Shown: positions 1 to 9,125, numbered from the stretch's first letter. The stretch is DNA of 64,000 bases from Lacihabitans sp. LS3-19 (GCF_024343575.1 NZ_RJUA01000014.1:1-64000), one strand, 5' to 3'. The notes: generated by a model from the letters alone, not told the origin. Made by a program: numbers and translations.

Positions 1-68
1 CCCCATTTGATACTCATTTTGGTTGAATATGCTAACGTTGTAACGAAAACCAAGGGCGTTGCCCCCGG

Positions 69-381
69 CTATTGATTTTGCCCCTTCGGGGCTATTTTGA
101 AATTTCATTTTTCAATATCGCACCGTGAGCCTCTCTGTATACTTTTTACTAGATGCCCCGGACTATTGATTTTGCCCCTTCGGGGCTATTTTGAAATTTC
201 ATTTTTCAATATCGCACCGTGAGCCTCTCTGTATACTTTTTACTAGATGCCCCGTGCTATTGATTTTGCCCCTTCGGGGCTATTTTGAAATTTCATTTTT
301 CAATATCGCACCGTGAGCCTCTCTGTATACTTTTTACTAGATGCCCCGGACTATTGATTTTGCCCCTTTGGGGCTATTTTG
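69..381. repeat. 94-bp tandem repeat, 3 full copies plus a partial
   Basis: The unit starting CTATTGATTTTGCCCC recurs at 69, 163, 257 and 351, exactly 94 bp apart; the fourth copy is only about 30 bp and runs into the end of the MoxR gene. Each unit contains the hairpin GCCCC-TTCG-GGGC (CTTTG in the last copy) followed by TATTTTG, which resembles a weak terminator with a stable UUCG tetraloop on the + strand. The copies are nearly identical, so expansion is recent. No unique spacers lie between them. This accounts for all the non-coding sequence at the left edge. Confidence 0.95.
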
Positions 382-383
382 TT

Positions 384-1370
384 TTATCTTGGTATTTCCA
401 TCGTATTAAACAATTCCCCTAGAACCTCGTCCTCGGTTATGCCTTCCATTTCGGAGTCGGCGGTTAAGATGATTCGGTGTCTTAAAACCGGTAAACCTAT
501 TGTTTTTATATCTTCTGGAATCACGAAATCTCTACCCGAAATAGCTGCGAGGGCTTTTGAGGCTTGCATTAGTGCCAATGAAGCTCTTGGCGAACCACCC
601 AAAGCTATTTGCTTATGATTTCTGGTGGCCTGCACTATATCGGTTATGAATTTCAATAGGTGATCTTCAATTATTATTTGTTGGATCGTTTCTTTTAATG
701 AAAGAATCTGCTCTTTCCCTAAAATCGCATTTACGGTTTCAGTAACCTGAATTTGCGTTTGATAATTGAATTTTTTCAATAGTTCAATTTCTTCATCTGG
801 CTTTGGATAGTCCACCAATATTTTCATGAAAAATCTATCCAGCTGAGCTTCTGGGAGCCTATAGGTGCCTTCTTGCTCTATAGGATTTTGGGTTGCCAAC
901 ACCAAAAATGGTTGCTGCATAGGAAAGGTTTGCCCATCTATGGTAACTTGTTTTTCTTCCATTAGCTCAAACAATGCCGCCTGGGTTTTAGGAGGAGAGC
1001 GGTTTATTTCATCTATTAGAATAATATTGCTAAAAATAGGCCCGCGTTTGTATTCAAACTCCAAACTTTTTGGGTTGAAAACCGAAGTCCCCAACACATC
1101 AGACGGCATAAGGTCAGGCGTGAATTGTATACGTTTAAAACTAATGTCTATGGCTTGGGCCAAGAGTTTAGCCGTTAAGGTTTTGGCAACACCTGGCACG
1201 CCTTCCATTAATACGTGTCCGCCGCATAATAAGCTGGTAATGAGCAAGTCAATATTCTCCTGTTGACCAATGATTACTTTTCCTAGCTCGTTTTTAATTT
1301 TGGAAACGGCCAAGGCGAGTTCGCCAAGTTCTATTCGGTTGTTAAATATTTCTTCTTCTTGATTTTCCAT
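384..1370 (-). CDS. MoxR-family AAA+ ATPase
   Basis: This 328-residue cytosolic ATPase has a Walker A motif GVPGVAKT at about residues 57-64 and a Walker B IILIDE at 116-121, followed by the NRSPPKTQAALFELMEE stretch typical of MoxR proteins, and a C-terminal lid domain. Length is normal for the family. MoxR ATPases are thought to act as chaperones that mature membrane or metal-dependent complexes. It is the last gene of a minus-strand cluster with DUF4350, DUF4129 and SpoIIM-like proteins, 8 bp after its upstream neighbour. The usual DUF58 partner is not seen downstream; the gene is followed only by the 94-bp repeats and may lie outside the window. The exact client is unknown. Confidence 0.95.
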   Translation of the reverse strand: MENQEEEIFNNRIELGELALAVSKIKNELGKVIIGQQENIDLLITSLLCGGHVLMEGVPGVAKTLTAKLLAQAIDISFKRIQFTPDLMPSDVLGTSVFNPKSLEFEYKRGPIFSNIILIDEINRSPPKTQAALFELMEEKQVTIDGQTFPMQQPFLVLATQNPIEQEGTYRLPEAQLDRFFMKILVDYPKPDEEIELLKKFNYQTQIQVTETVNAILGKEQILSLKETIQQIIIEDHLLKFITDIVQATRNHKQIALGGSPRASLALMQASKALAAISGRDFVIPEDIKTIGLPVLRHRIILTADSEMEGITEDEVLGELFNTMEIPR

Positions 1371-1378
1371 TGAATAGT

Positions 1379-2614
1379 CTATTTTGTAAATTTATATACG
1401 TCTCTGTAAAATTTTATTAAGTCTTTTTTGCTAAATATTTCCTCCGAATTTATCAGGTTACATTGTTGCACTAGTTCCAAAACATCCTCAGGTTTTTTGT
1501 TGGTTTTTTGGGCTATTTTTTCAGTGTTTTTTTCTGTGAAATCTTTTGGGAAAATTCGGTATTTTGAATGTAAAAAGTCATGTAACTGCAATACCAGTTT
1601 TTCGGCGATTTTGTTGTGGTCTTTTTTTAACCAATACAATCCGGCCAAAGCTTTTGTGAATTCGTAAGAAGTATTTTTGATTTCAGGAAGTACCGGAATT
1701 GGTTTTTGAACCCTTCGCATATTTACCAAAATAAACAATCCAATAGCCAAAATAAAAGTAAATACTGCCCAAGCCAATGGCGGATTTCGCATTATCAAAT
1801 CCCAAAAAAAGCTTTCTCTAGGTACAGAAGGGTCGCTTTCGGGTCTTTGCGTTGGGTGGTTTCTATAAAAATTATCCCAAATTATCTTTTTGTTTTTTGC
1901 ACCTGTATAATCTAAAATCAGATTGAAGTATTCGAAGTTGTTTTTATGCAACAAAAAATAATTGGTCATAGTCATGGGCCGCATTTGTATGAAAAAATGT
2001 CCATCGCCCAAAGGTAAATCTACCAAACCCATGCCGCCAGATTTATCATAACTGAGGATATTCAAGGTGTCGGCTTTTGAGATATAGCCTTCATTGTAAA
2101 AAGAAACCGCATGCCCTGGATACGAAAACGTTTTATTCAAACTATCCCCACCTTTCCATCCAATCGATATAGAATCTTTTTCATCAATTATTGGCGGCCA
2201 TTGGTTGTAAAATACCGCACTTTCCTCGAGATTCAATAAAGTGTCTAAAAATGAAGGTTCTATCGTAAAAGCACTGATATATAGGTTGTTGCCATTTGAT
2301 ACAAACGCTAAGAGCTTGCCTATTTCTTCTTGTGTAGGCAAAAAATGTGGGCTGGCTATTACCAAAAACTTGTTTTTCTGCTCAAATTTTTTGTTGAGAT
2401 AGTCGGGCTTTATGTCGTTTATTTCAAAACCTTCCTTTGAATATTTGGAAAGCGTTTCATAGAAATATTTGATGTCATAAGGCCTATAAGTGCTTGTTTT
2501 GTAGCTGATTTTGTCATAAAAAATTTGCTTTGATTTTCCTGGTCGTGTACCCAAATACACCAAATATCCCAATATTAGGACAGTTATTGCAGCTATTAGT
2601 ATCCTTTTTGTCAT
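1379..2614 (-). CDS. DUF4350 domain membrane protein
   Basis: The 411-residue protein has an N-terminal membrane anchor (about residues 4-22), a large extracytoplasmic region, and a second membrane segment near 283-300 followed by a basic, alpha-helical cytosolic tail. This layout and the position between a DUF4129 gene and a MoxR gene match DUF4350 proteins. Function in this family is unknown; the context suggests a client or scaffold of the MoxR ATPase. The ATG overlaps the stop of the upstream DUF4129 gene by 4 bp (2611-2614), implying translational coupling. Confidence 0.85.
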   Translation of the reverse strand: MTKRILIAAITVLILGYLVYLGTRPGKSKQIFYDKISYKTSTYRPYDIKYFYETLSKYSKEGFEINDIKPDYLNKKFEQKNKFLVIASPHFLPTQEEIGKLLAFVSNGNNLYISAFTIEPSFLDTLLNLEESAVFYNQWPPIIDEKDSISIGWKGGDSLNKTFSYPGHAVSFYNEGYISKADTLNILSYDKSGGMGLVDLPLGDGHFFIQMRPMTMTNYFLLHKNNFEYFNLILDYTGAKNKKIIWDNFYRNHPTQRPESDPSVPRESFFWDLIMRNPPLAWAVFTFILAIGLFILVNMRRVQKPIPVLPEIKNTSYEFTKALAGLYWLKKDHNKIAEKLVLQLHDFLHSKYRIFPKDFTEKNTEKIAQKTNKKPEDVLELVQQCNLINSEEIFSKKDLIKFYRDVYKFTK

Positions 2615-3345
2615 ATATATTTGCCTAAAAGGTTTTTATAGTTGGTGGTGATTTTTTGATAAACTTCTTCCTGAATTTGGAATTCGCCAAACCATACTGA
2701 ATTATAATAATGCGTGCATTTTTCAAATTCTATCGCATATTTATTCCCACGCATTTCATCACAATATTGTCGGTTGGTTTTGTTGATATGAAATACAATC
2801 AATCTGCTTTTATCTAGTTTTTTTATAAGCCATAAATAGTATAATCTCACCGCCAATCTATAATTTTTACTTTCTTCGGCATTGGCTATTTGGGAGGCAA
2901 AGTTTATGTTTTCTAATGAACCTATGTCCTCTATTTTGGTGTCTTCAGTAATTATTTCGTTTACTGGAGCATTTGTTGGTTTGTTAAAAACATTGCTAAA
3001 TTTCGTAGTTACAATCAAATAAATTACTGCAGCGGCTAGTATTGCCAAAAATAACCACTGAATAAATTCAAACGATCTACTAAAATATTCTTCATCAATT
3101 TCTGACTCGTTTTCTGTTTTTCTGCCTGAATATTTATCACCTTTTCTGTTAGCATTTGTTGAATCATCCAGATTTCTATTTTTCGATTTTACACTGTCCA
3201 TTGGCGGTAAACCGTCCACATACCAAAGTTCTGGGTCTGATTTTTTCAAAGAATCCACAAATGGTTTTGAGGGAGATTTTTGTGCAAAAACGATTTGCCC
3301 TAACAAAAACAAAACCAGAAGAAAATACCAAGGTTTATTTCTCAT
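2611..3345 (-). CDS. DUF4129 domain protein
   Basis: The reading frame opens further upstream at a TTG (3372), but the ATG at 3345 is preferred because it starts directly with a Sec signal peptide (MRNKPWYFLLVLFLLG, cleavage after VFAQ). After a polar, lysine-rich extracytoplasmic stretch there is one membrane segment (WLFLAILAAAVIYLIV) and a C-terminal helical domain typical of DUF4129. The ATG overlaps the end of the SpoIIM-like gene by 11 bp. Family function is unknown; these proteins commonly travel with MoxR ATPases. Confidence 0.8.
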   Translation of the reverse strand: MRNKPWYFLLVLFLLGQIVFAQKSPSKPFVDSLKKSDPELWYVDGLPPMDSVKSKNRNLDDSTNANRKGDKYSGRKTENESEIDEEYFSRSFEFIQWLFLAILAAAVIYLIVTTKFSNVFNKPTNAPVNEIITEDTKIEDIGSLENINFASQIANAEESKNYRLAVRLYYLWLIKKLDKSRLIVFHINKTNRQYCDEMRGNKYAIEFEKCTHYYNSVWFGEFQIQEEVYQKITTNYKNLLGKYI

Positions 3346-4333
3346 GACTGATGTTTTTAAGGTATTGCTCAAGTGGTGTTTCTTGAGCCAGTTTTCGACT
3401 ATAAATAAAGAAATACCAAACTAAAAATGTCCAACAAGCTATGAATAAAACCACCAATAGTCCTGAAACTAAGAGATTGGATTTTTGCAAACCAGCACTG
3501 CCTAGTCGGGTTATGTAACTTTCTATAAATGCTGCAATGAAGGTAAATGGAATAGTCCCGATAAATATTTTGGCACTCTCAAACATGCCTTTTTTGATCG
3601 CTTGTTTGCGTGTAAGTGTATATGGAAACAAAAAACTTAAGCCTAAAATCAATCCTGCGGTGCATTCTAAAATCAATCCCATTAGCTCAAATGTGCCGTG
3701 AAGATTTATCACAAATATGGCCTGAAAACCTAAATGGTGTTTGAAAAACATTGTTAAAAATGTACCTACCATGAGGCCGTTTTTGAAAGTATGATAAAAT
3801 GTGCCAATGCCCAAAAGCACCCCAGACATAAAGACCAATAGACCCACAAAAAAATTGTTTGAAAATATCATCAAGAACATTTTGAAAGGCGAAGCGTCGG
3901 CATATACGCCAAAGGGAATTCCTTTTCTGATGTTGTCTTCGGTCATGTCTACGTATCCTTTTCCTAAAACAGCTTCAATGAAATTGGGCTCGATATTAGA
4001 GCAAATAGCTCCTAAAACACAGAAAATTATAAAAAATGCTGTGGCTAACCAAAGTACTTTTTGGTTATGACCCAAAATGAGCGGAAAGTCTTTTTTCCAA
4101 AAATTGACAATCGGGTTTTTATCTTGTTTTTGATAAATAGACTTGTAAACGCCTGCTGAAAGAAAATTCAGATAGCTTGTGATTTTACTGTGTGGATAAT
4201 GTGTTTGGGCATAGGATAGGTCACTTGTAAGGTCAATAAAGTCAGATGATATTTCGTCAGGGTCTTCTTTTTCTGAAGCCTCAATTTCAAGCCATCTCGA
4301 CCTATTCTTGTCTATAAATGTGGTTTCTCTCAT
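3335..4333 (-). CDS. Stage II sporulation protein M-like (SpoIIM/DUF95) membrane protein
   Basis: The 332-residue protein starts with the conserved FIDKNRSRWLEIE segment and has a soluble N-terminal helix bundle, then about five or six membrane segments, including FLTMFFKHHLGFQAIFVINL and an ELMGLILE segment typical of SpoIIM-like proteins. In non-sporulating Bacteroidota these proteins have no role in sporulation and are found with MoxR, DUF4129 and RDD genes, as here. It is the first gene of the minus-strand cluster and faces the divergent RDD gene across 192 bp that should hold both promoters. Confidence 0.88.
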   Translation of the reverse strand: MRETTFIDKNRSRWLEIEASEKEDPDEISSDFIDLTSDLSYAQTHYPHSKITSYLNFLSAGVYKSIYQKQDKNPIVNFWKKDFPLILGHNQKVLWLATAFFIIFCVLGAICSNIEPNFIEAVLGKGYVDMTEDNIRKGIPFGVYADASPFKMFLMIFSNNFFVGLLVFMSGVLLGIGTFYHTFKNGLMVGTFLTMFFKHHLGFQAIFVINLHGTFELMGLILECTAGLILGLSFLFPYTLTRKQAIKKGMFESAKIFIGTIPFTFIAAFIESYITRLGSAGLQKSNLLVSGLLVVLFIACWTFLVWYFFIYSRKLAQETPLEQYLKNISHEK

Positions 4334-4525
4334 AAAAAGCTGCCTGAGATTGGGTTTTTAATAGGTTTTTTTATTAGGAACAATTCAGAATAATATTCTA
4401 AATCTATACCTGAAATATTTCTTATCAAATTTCTTTCCAATTTTTTTTCGGCATAAAAATTGAACAGCAAATTTAAAAAATATTCAAAGTTTGCAATTTT
4501 ATATTTTTCCTCATAAACTTACAGC

Positions 4526-5296
4526 ATGAATGCAATAAATATTCCAACTTTTTTAAACATCGACCTGGCTTTTACGCTTAGTGGTACAGCCCGAAGGTTT
4601 GGTGCGTTTTTTATTGATTGGATCATAAAGTTCGGGTATGTTTTTTTTATTTCATTTGTATTTTCAATTCCTATTTTCTCTGATAGTTTCCTCCTTGGTT
4701 TCGTTATTTATTTACCTCTTTTTTTCTATACTTTTTTGTTAGAATGGCTATTTAAAGGCCAAACAGTCGGCAAAAAACTTATGAATATCAGAGTGATAGG
4801 TGTAGATGGAAATTATCCTTCAGTTAGCCAATGTGCCATTAGATGGATGTTTTTGTTAGCAGATGCTTATGTGTTTTTCTTGGCGGCTTTGATTACCCCT
4901 TGGTTTGGAGCTGTTTCTTTTTTGGGGCCTTTGGTGGGTGCACTTTTGATAGGCCTTACCAAAACCGAACAAAGACTGGGAGACATAGCAGCCCAAACCT
5001 ATGTTGTGAGTGCCAAAGAGGACCATTTCAGCATTGAAGATACTATTTATTCTTATGCCAATAAACGGACAAACTACATCGTAAAATACCATGAAGTAAT
5101 GAAACTGTCTGACAAAGACATGACTATTATTAAGAACCTTTTGGAAAAATCCGAAAATCAAATCGACAGTGATTTGGCTAATCGATTGGCTAAGCATGTG
5201 AAAAAATTATTAAAAATAGAAACCGAGGAAAACGACATGCTTTTCTTGAAAAACTTATTGAGAGATTATAATTACTTGTCTATCAACGAAAAATAA
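4526..5296 (+). CDS. RDD family membrane protein
   Basis: The N-terminal 150 residues carry the RDD signature: an arginine pair in TARRFGAFFIDWIIK, then membrane helices and GQTVGKKLMNIRVIG, followed by a third hydrophobic block. The C-terminal 100 residues are soluble and charged. RDD proteins are poorly characterised; some are linked to ion or osmotic stress. The gene is divergent from the SpoIIM-like gene, the standard arrangement of this cluster in Bacteroidota, so it probably belongs to the same functional module. Confidence 0.88.
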   Translation: MNAINIPTFLNIDLAFTLSGTARRFGAFFIDWIIKFGYVFFISFVFSIPIFSDSFLLGFVIYLPLFFYTFLLEWLFKGQTVGKKLMNIRVIGVDGNYPSVSQCAIRWMFLLADAYVFFLAALITPWFGAVSFLGPLVGALLIGLTKTEQRLGDIAAQTYVVSAKEDHFSIEDTIYSYANKRTNYIVKYHEVMKLSDKDMTIIKNLLEKSENQIDSDLANRLAKHVKKLLKIETEENDMLFLKNLLRDYNYLSINEK

Positions 5297-5375
5297 TTGG
5301 AGTCCAGAAACCACACATCAAACGGGGCGAATCTGAAAAGCCATACGAGTAAGAAAACCACAAAAATCAATTTTT

Positions 5376-5786
5376 ATGTTAATCGACTATTTTTTCGGAG
5401 CTTTTAAAAAGTATGCGGACTTTAAAGGCCGAGCTAGAAGAAGCGAATATTGGTATTTTCAACTTTTTAATATACTTACAATTATTGTTTTAGCCATGTT
5501 GGGTTTCCCAATATTTAAAGACGCTGGAAGTTTTATTATTTTACTTTATGTTCTTATTTCAATAATTCCGACTTTAGCCTTGGTAGTAAGGCGATTACAT
5601 GATGTAGGTAAAAGTGGCTGGTTTTATTTTATAAGTATTGTACCAATAATTGGCTCTATTTGGTTATTTGTTTTGCTAGTTACAGACAGTGATTTTGGAC
5701 CGAACGAATATGGCCCAAATCCGAAGGGAATTGGAAATGAAGATGATGAGGAAGATGAAGTTCAAATTTCACAAATTGGTCAATAA
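5376..5786 (+). CDS. DUF805 family membrane protein
   Basis: The 136-residue protein has the family signature FKGRARRSEYWYFQLFN near residues 17-33, three membrane helices, the conserved RRLHDVGKSGW motif, and an acidic C-terminal tail. Function is unknown; the family is widespread. It lies 79 bp after the RDD gene on the same strand and is followed by a rho-independent terminator, so the two may form a transcription unit. Confidence 0.92.
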   Translation: MLIDYFFGAFKKYADFKGRARRSEYWYFQLFNILTIIVLAMLGFPIFKDAGSFIILLYVLISIIPTLALVVRRLHDVGKSGWFYFISIVPIIGSIWLFVLLVTDSDFGPNEYGPNPKGIGNEDDEEDEVQISQIGQ

Positions 5787-5800
5787 AACTTTAGATTTTC

Positions 5801-5839
5801 AAAATGGCTGCAATTTAAAATGAATTGCGGCCATTTTTT
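5801..5839 (+). terminator. Rho-independent terminator after the DUF805 gene
   Basis: AAAATGGCTGCAATT pairs with AATTGCGGCCATTTTTT across a 7-nt loop with one internal mismatch, ending in a T run. The hairpin covers the first possible start (5820) of the next reading frame, which argues that the downstream gene starts later. Confidence 0.85.
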
Positions 5840-5903
5840 ATGCGTTTTAATTTGGGTAAAAATCAATAATGATCTAATTTTAATCCATCAAATGTATTTA
5901 TTA

Positions 5904-6680
5904 ATGAGAGTTTTAATTCTTTATTTTTCAATAATTCTAACAATATTTTCTTGTAAATCAGACCCCGAAATTATAGAAAAAGATGGGATGGTTTTGGTAA
6001 AAGGGAAAGATGGTTTAAAGGACTTTTGGATAGATAAATACCCAGTTACAGTTGCACAGTTTGCTGAATTTGTAAAAGCCACAAACTTCAAAACCCAAGC
6101 AGAAGAGTTTGGAGATGCAGGGTATTTTGACTTTAAAACTGGTCTGTGGAGTTTAAAAAAAGGAGCAGATTGGCAATATCCATTAGGGAAAGATACTATA
6201 GCGGCACCTCTGAATCATCCTGTCACGCAAGTGTCCTGGAATGATGCCGTGGCATATTGCAAATGGGCAAATAAACGCCTTCCAAGCAGCGAGGAATTTC
6301 TTTTTGTAGAGAAAAACGGAAACCCAGACTATGAAAAAACCTATACTTGGGGCGATGAATTCATAGAAAATGGAAAGTATAAAGCCAATTTTTGGCAAGG
6401 AGTTTTTCCCTATGAAAATACGGTGGACGACGGTTTTCTAACTACTTCGCCTGTTGGCTATTTTGGTTTGAACAAATTGGGAATGGGTGACGTTGGAGGT
6501 AATGTTTGGCAATGGTGCAGCGACGAAAATCCCGAAAAGCCAACAGAGTGGTACCAAAGAGGAGGCTCATACTTGTGCGACCCAAAAGTCTGCCACGGAT
6601 TTAAACTTGGTGGAATTTCTTCCTCCACACAAGAAACTTCACTTCAGCATGTTGGTTTTAGATGTGTTAGGGATATTTAG
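5904..6680 (+). CDS. Formylglycine-generating-enzyme (SUMF1) family lipoprotein
   Basis: The frame is open from 5820, but that ATG lies in a terminator hairpin; the ATG at 5904 starts a lipoprotein signal (MRVLILYFSIILTIFSC, lipid-bearing Cys17). The rest is one FGE-sulfatase domain: KYPVTVAQFAEFVKAT, VSWNDAVAYCKWANKRLPS, GGNVWQW and RGGSYLCDPKVCHGFKLG. The last motif has the C-x4-C cysteine pair (Cys225 and Cys230) that in true formylglycine-generating enzymes binds copper and oxidises the sulfatase active-site cysteine. Many bacterial members of this fold lack the pair, so this copy could be catalytically active. It would act outside the cytoplasm. A decayed sulfatase gene lies 5 kb away. 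Confidence 0.85.
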   Translation: MRVLILYFSIILTIFSCKSDPEIIEKDGMVLVKGKDGLKDFWIDKYPVTVAQFAEFVKATNFKTQAEEFGDAGYFDFKTGLWSLKKGADWQYPLGKDTIAAPLNHPVTQVSWNDAVAYCKWANKRLPSSEEFLFVEKNGNPDYEKTYTWGDEFIENGKYKANFWQGVFPYENTVDDGFLTTSPVGYFGLNKLGMGDVGGNVWQWCSDENPEKPTEWYQRGGSYLCDPKVCHGFKLGGISSSTQETSLQHVGFRCVRDI

Positions 6681-6690
6681 GGTTTGGGTT

Positions 6691-6765
6691 TATTGGTGAA
6701 TTTGTTATTAGTTAATTGGTTATTTAGTTATTAGTTAATTAGTTATTGGTGAATTCGTTTATTGG
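6691..6765. repeat. Short AT-rich direct repeats
   Basis: TATTGGTGAATT occurs at 6691 and 6744, and GTTATTAGTTAATT at 6704 and 6727, giving a low-complexity intergenic block between the FGE-like and VanZ genes. It is probably slippage-derived; no function is evident. Confidence 0.7.
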
Positions 6766-6797
6766 ATTTTTTAACAATTTGTCTTTTGTAGGAATTT

Positions 6798-7343
6798 ATG
6801 AATTTGAAAATGAATTGGAAAGAAGAAAATGATTCTACCAAATTAACCATACTGCTTTTTAGCATTTATTTGGCTGCACTTGCGTGGATTTTGATATTCA
6901 AATTGGGTGTTCGGTTTTCATATATGGAGCAGCGACAAGTAAATTTGATTCCATTTGTTGATTATTTTTCGAAAACTGGTAAACTAGACCTCGCAGAAGT
7001 CATAATGAATATTTTCATTTTTATTCCTCTTGGTGTTTATGCAGCTATTTTATTCAAAAGGTGGTTTTTTATATCTAACGTTTTCTTTTTTTTCTTGACA
7101 AGTCTTCTGGTTGAAAGTATCCAATTTGTTTTTAAAATTGGGGCATTTGACAGCTCCGATATAATTACCAACACATTTGGAGGAATTATTGGTTTCTTTC
7201 TTTTTCAGTTATTTGCAAAAGTGTTTAACAGTAGTGAAAAAGCTCAAAAAATCACAAATGTTATTGCAGGCATTGCTACTTTTTTGATGATAATATTTTT
7301 GATTCTTCTTAAAACAAATCAACTAGGTGTAAGATATCAATAG
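6798..7343 (+). CDS. VanZ family membrane protein
   Basis: The 181-residue protein has four to five hydrophobic segments and VanZ-family motifs: NLIPFVDYF, EVIMNIFIFIPLGVYAA, ESIQFVFKIGAFDSSDIITNTFGGIIGF. VanZ is named after a teicoplanin-resistance accessory protein, but most genomic copies have unknown roles. The gene is followed by a strong terminator. ATG codons at 6798 and 6810 are both possible starts. Confidence 0.92.
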   Translation: MNLKMNWKEENDSTKLTILLFSIYLAALAWILIFKLGVRFSYMEQRQVNLIPFVDYFSKTGKLDLAEVIMNIFIFIPLGVYAAILFKRWFFISNVFFFFLTSLLVESIQFVFKIGAFDSSDIITNTFGGIIGFFLFQLFAKVFNSSEKAQKITNVIAGIATFLMIIFLILLKTNQLGVRYQ

Positions 7344-7443
7344 TTTTAGATTGCTAGTTTTTTGTGAGGTTAGAAAATTTAATTCTAAAGAATTATAAAG
7401 CTAAGATGCTTTAAGTAAGCCTTGTATAAACTATTTGTAAAAA

Positions 7444-7480
7444 GTAAAAGCACCCTAAAAGATGCTTTTACTTTTTTTTG
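7444..7480. terminator. Bidirectional rho-independent terminator
   Basis: GTAAAAGCA and TGCTTTTAC form a 9-bp stem around CCCTAAAAGA and are followed by eight T; A-rich sequence on the other side lets it work on the minus strand too. It sits between the convergent VanZ (+) and carboxylesterase (-) genes. Confidence 0.9.
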
Positions 7481-7493
7481 AATAACCTAAAAA

Positions 7494-9125
7494 TTACTTA
7501 TTACCATAAGCCTTATCCAAAAACTCATAACGAGCATCGTTTTGGGCTTTTTCGGTTTTTGAATCCGCCGTTATTACCATTACTGCAGGTTGTTTATCAC
7601 CTGGTTTGGCTACTTCCCATACTGGCAATTTATCGCCGTTTGGATTTCCCGTTTTTATGAAATTCGCAAAATAATTAAACATCGTTTCAGAGGCTTTATA
7701 GTCATCTGCGGTCCAGTCATAATCTTTGATTAAGTGCAGGTTGCCCATGCAATATTCAATTTCGCTTGCGTGAGATGCACCCACCGGTTCTGGTGCTTTT
7801 GGAGCATTGCTGTCTTTTTTAACTGTTCCTCCAGCCAAGCCTTCCGTACGGCTTTTGTCTATCAAAGCAGGGCGAATCTGGCTAAACATATATCTGTAAA
7901 CTGGTTGAGAGCTATTGTTGATGGCCAAGTTTGACCATTTCCATGTACTGTACGAAATAAACCTATCTGACGCCAATGCCGTAGCTGACAATTCGGTTTC
8001 TTTATCGTTAGCATGAGGATAAAGTTTCAAAACCTCGTCTGCTGTTTCAGGATATTCTTTTTTTACTCTTGTAATAAAATTCTCTGGCGTATTAGGCATG
8101 CCATACATAAATCCACCAGCAGGTATTTCTGCTGAGTTCCAGCCTACCAAAAGCGGCACTTGCGAATGTTCTTTCGCACTGAATATTTGTGGCAATGTTT
8201 TAGGTAAAAAGTAATTGTCCAAAACTACCGGAAAACCAAAACGCTTTGATTCATCGTACATTTCATACAAATCTCTTGTTGACAATGCTCGCAATTGTTT
8301 CAAGGTAGGAGCACCCGCTTTGTTCGCAAATTCCGATCCTTGTTTTTCGGCTTCTTCCAAGCTCACTGGGGACATGGTTGGATTTATTCCAGCTCCACTT
8401 TCGCCTATTGCTCCTGCTATCAAGCCTTTGGTAAGTGGCGAAGCCATTTGGTAACTTACTGATATTGAGCCTGCAGATTCACCCGCAATCGTTACTTTTT
8501 TAGGGTCACCACCAAATTTGCTGATGTTTTTTTGCACCCATTTCAATGCAGCTATTTGGTCATAATAACCATAATTTCCAGATCCTTTATAGCTTGATTC
8601 AGCCGTCAACTCTGGGTGAGCCAAGTTGCCAAAAATATTCAAACGATAGTTGCAGGTTATAACTACGATGCCTTTTTTGGCCATGCTTTCTCCATCATAT
8701 CTCGGTTCTGAGGCATCTCCGGCTACATTTCCGCCACCGTAGAAATAAACCAAAACTGGTAAATCCTTGGTGTTTCTTTTGGCTGGTGTCCACACATTTA
8801 AATACAAACAATCTTCGCTAAGACCATCTGAGCGAGAGTTCATATCGCCGAAAACAACTTTTTGCATGGGTCTTGGCCCGAAGTTTTTGGTTTGTTTTAC
8901 ACCTACCCAATTGGTCACTGGTTGCGGCAATTTCCAACGAAGATTGCCTACGGGTGGCTTTGCAAATGGTATTCCAAAATAGGTTTGGATACCAGTTTTT
9001 ACGTCATAATTGCCTTCAATCGTTCCATTTTCTATTTTTGTTTGTACCGAAAAGAAATTATTTTGGGCTTGGATAGACGTAAAAGCGATTATACAAAAGG
9101 TGAAAAGAAGAAAGATTTTTTTCAT
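7494..9125 (-). CDS. Secreted carboxylesterase, type B
   Basis: The 543-residue protein has a Sec signal peptide (about residues 1-20) and a full type-B carboxylesterase fold: SEDCLYLNVW signature near 104-113, an oxyanion-hole YGGGN, and the nucleophile elbow GESAGS with Ser217. An ASHASEIEYCMG segment near the C-terminus carries the likely catalytic histidine. It should hydrolyse ester bonds in the periplasm or outside the cell; the substrate is not visible. It is divergent from a Nudix-derived regulator across a perfect palindrome, so expression is probably controlled by that regulator. Confidence 0.93.
   Translation of the reverse strand: MKKIFLLFTFCIIAFTSIQAQNNFFSVQTKIENGTIEGNYDVKTGIQTYFGIPFAKPPVGNLRWKLPQPVTNWVGVKQTKNFGPRPMQKVVFGDMNSRSDGLSEDCLYLNVWTPAKRNTKDLPVLVYFYGGGNVAGDASEPRYDGESMAKKGIVVITCNYRLNIFGNLAHPELTAESSYKGSGNYGYYDQIAALKWVQKNISKFGGDPKKVTIAGESAGSISVSYQMASPLTKGLIAGAIGESGAGINPTMSPVSLEEAEKQGSEFANKAGAPTLKQLRALSTRDLYEMYDESKRFGFPVVLDNYFLPKTLPQIFSAKEHSQVPLLVGWNSAEIPAGGFMYGMPNTPENFITRVKKEYPETADEVLKLYPHANDKETELSATALASDRFISYSTWKWSNLAINNSSQPVYRYMFSQIRPALIDKSRTEGLAGGTVKKDSNAPKAPEPVGASHASEIEYCMGNLHLIKDYDWTADDYKASETMFNYFANFIKTGNPNGDKLPVWEVAKPGDKQPAVMVITADSKTEKAQNDARYEFLDKAYGNK

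Noticed and set aside
69-381. CRISPR-like array
   Set aside because: The repeats are directly adjacent with no unique spacers and no cas genes are nearby.
5820-5903. Upstream start for the FGE-like protein
   Set aside because: The ATG lies in the terminator hairpin and the extra residues precede the lipoprotein signal.
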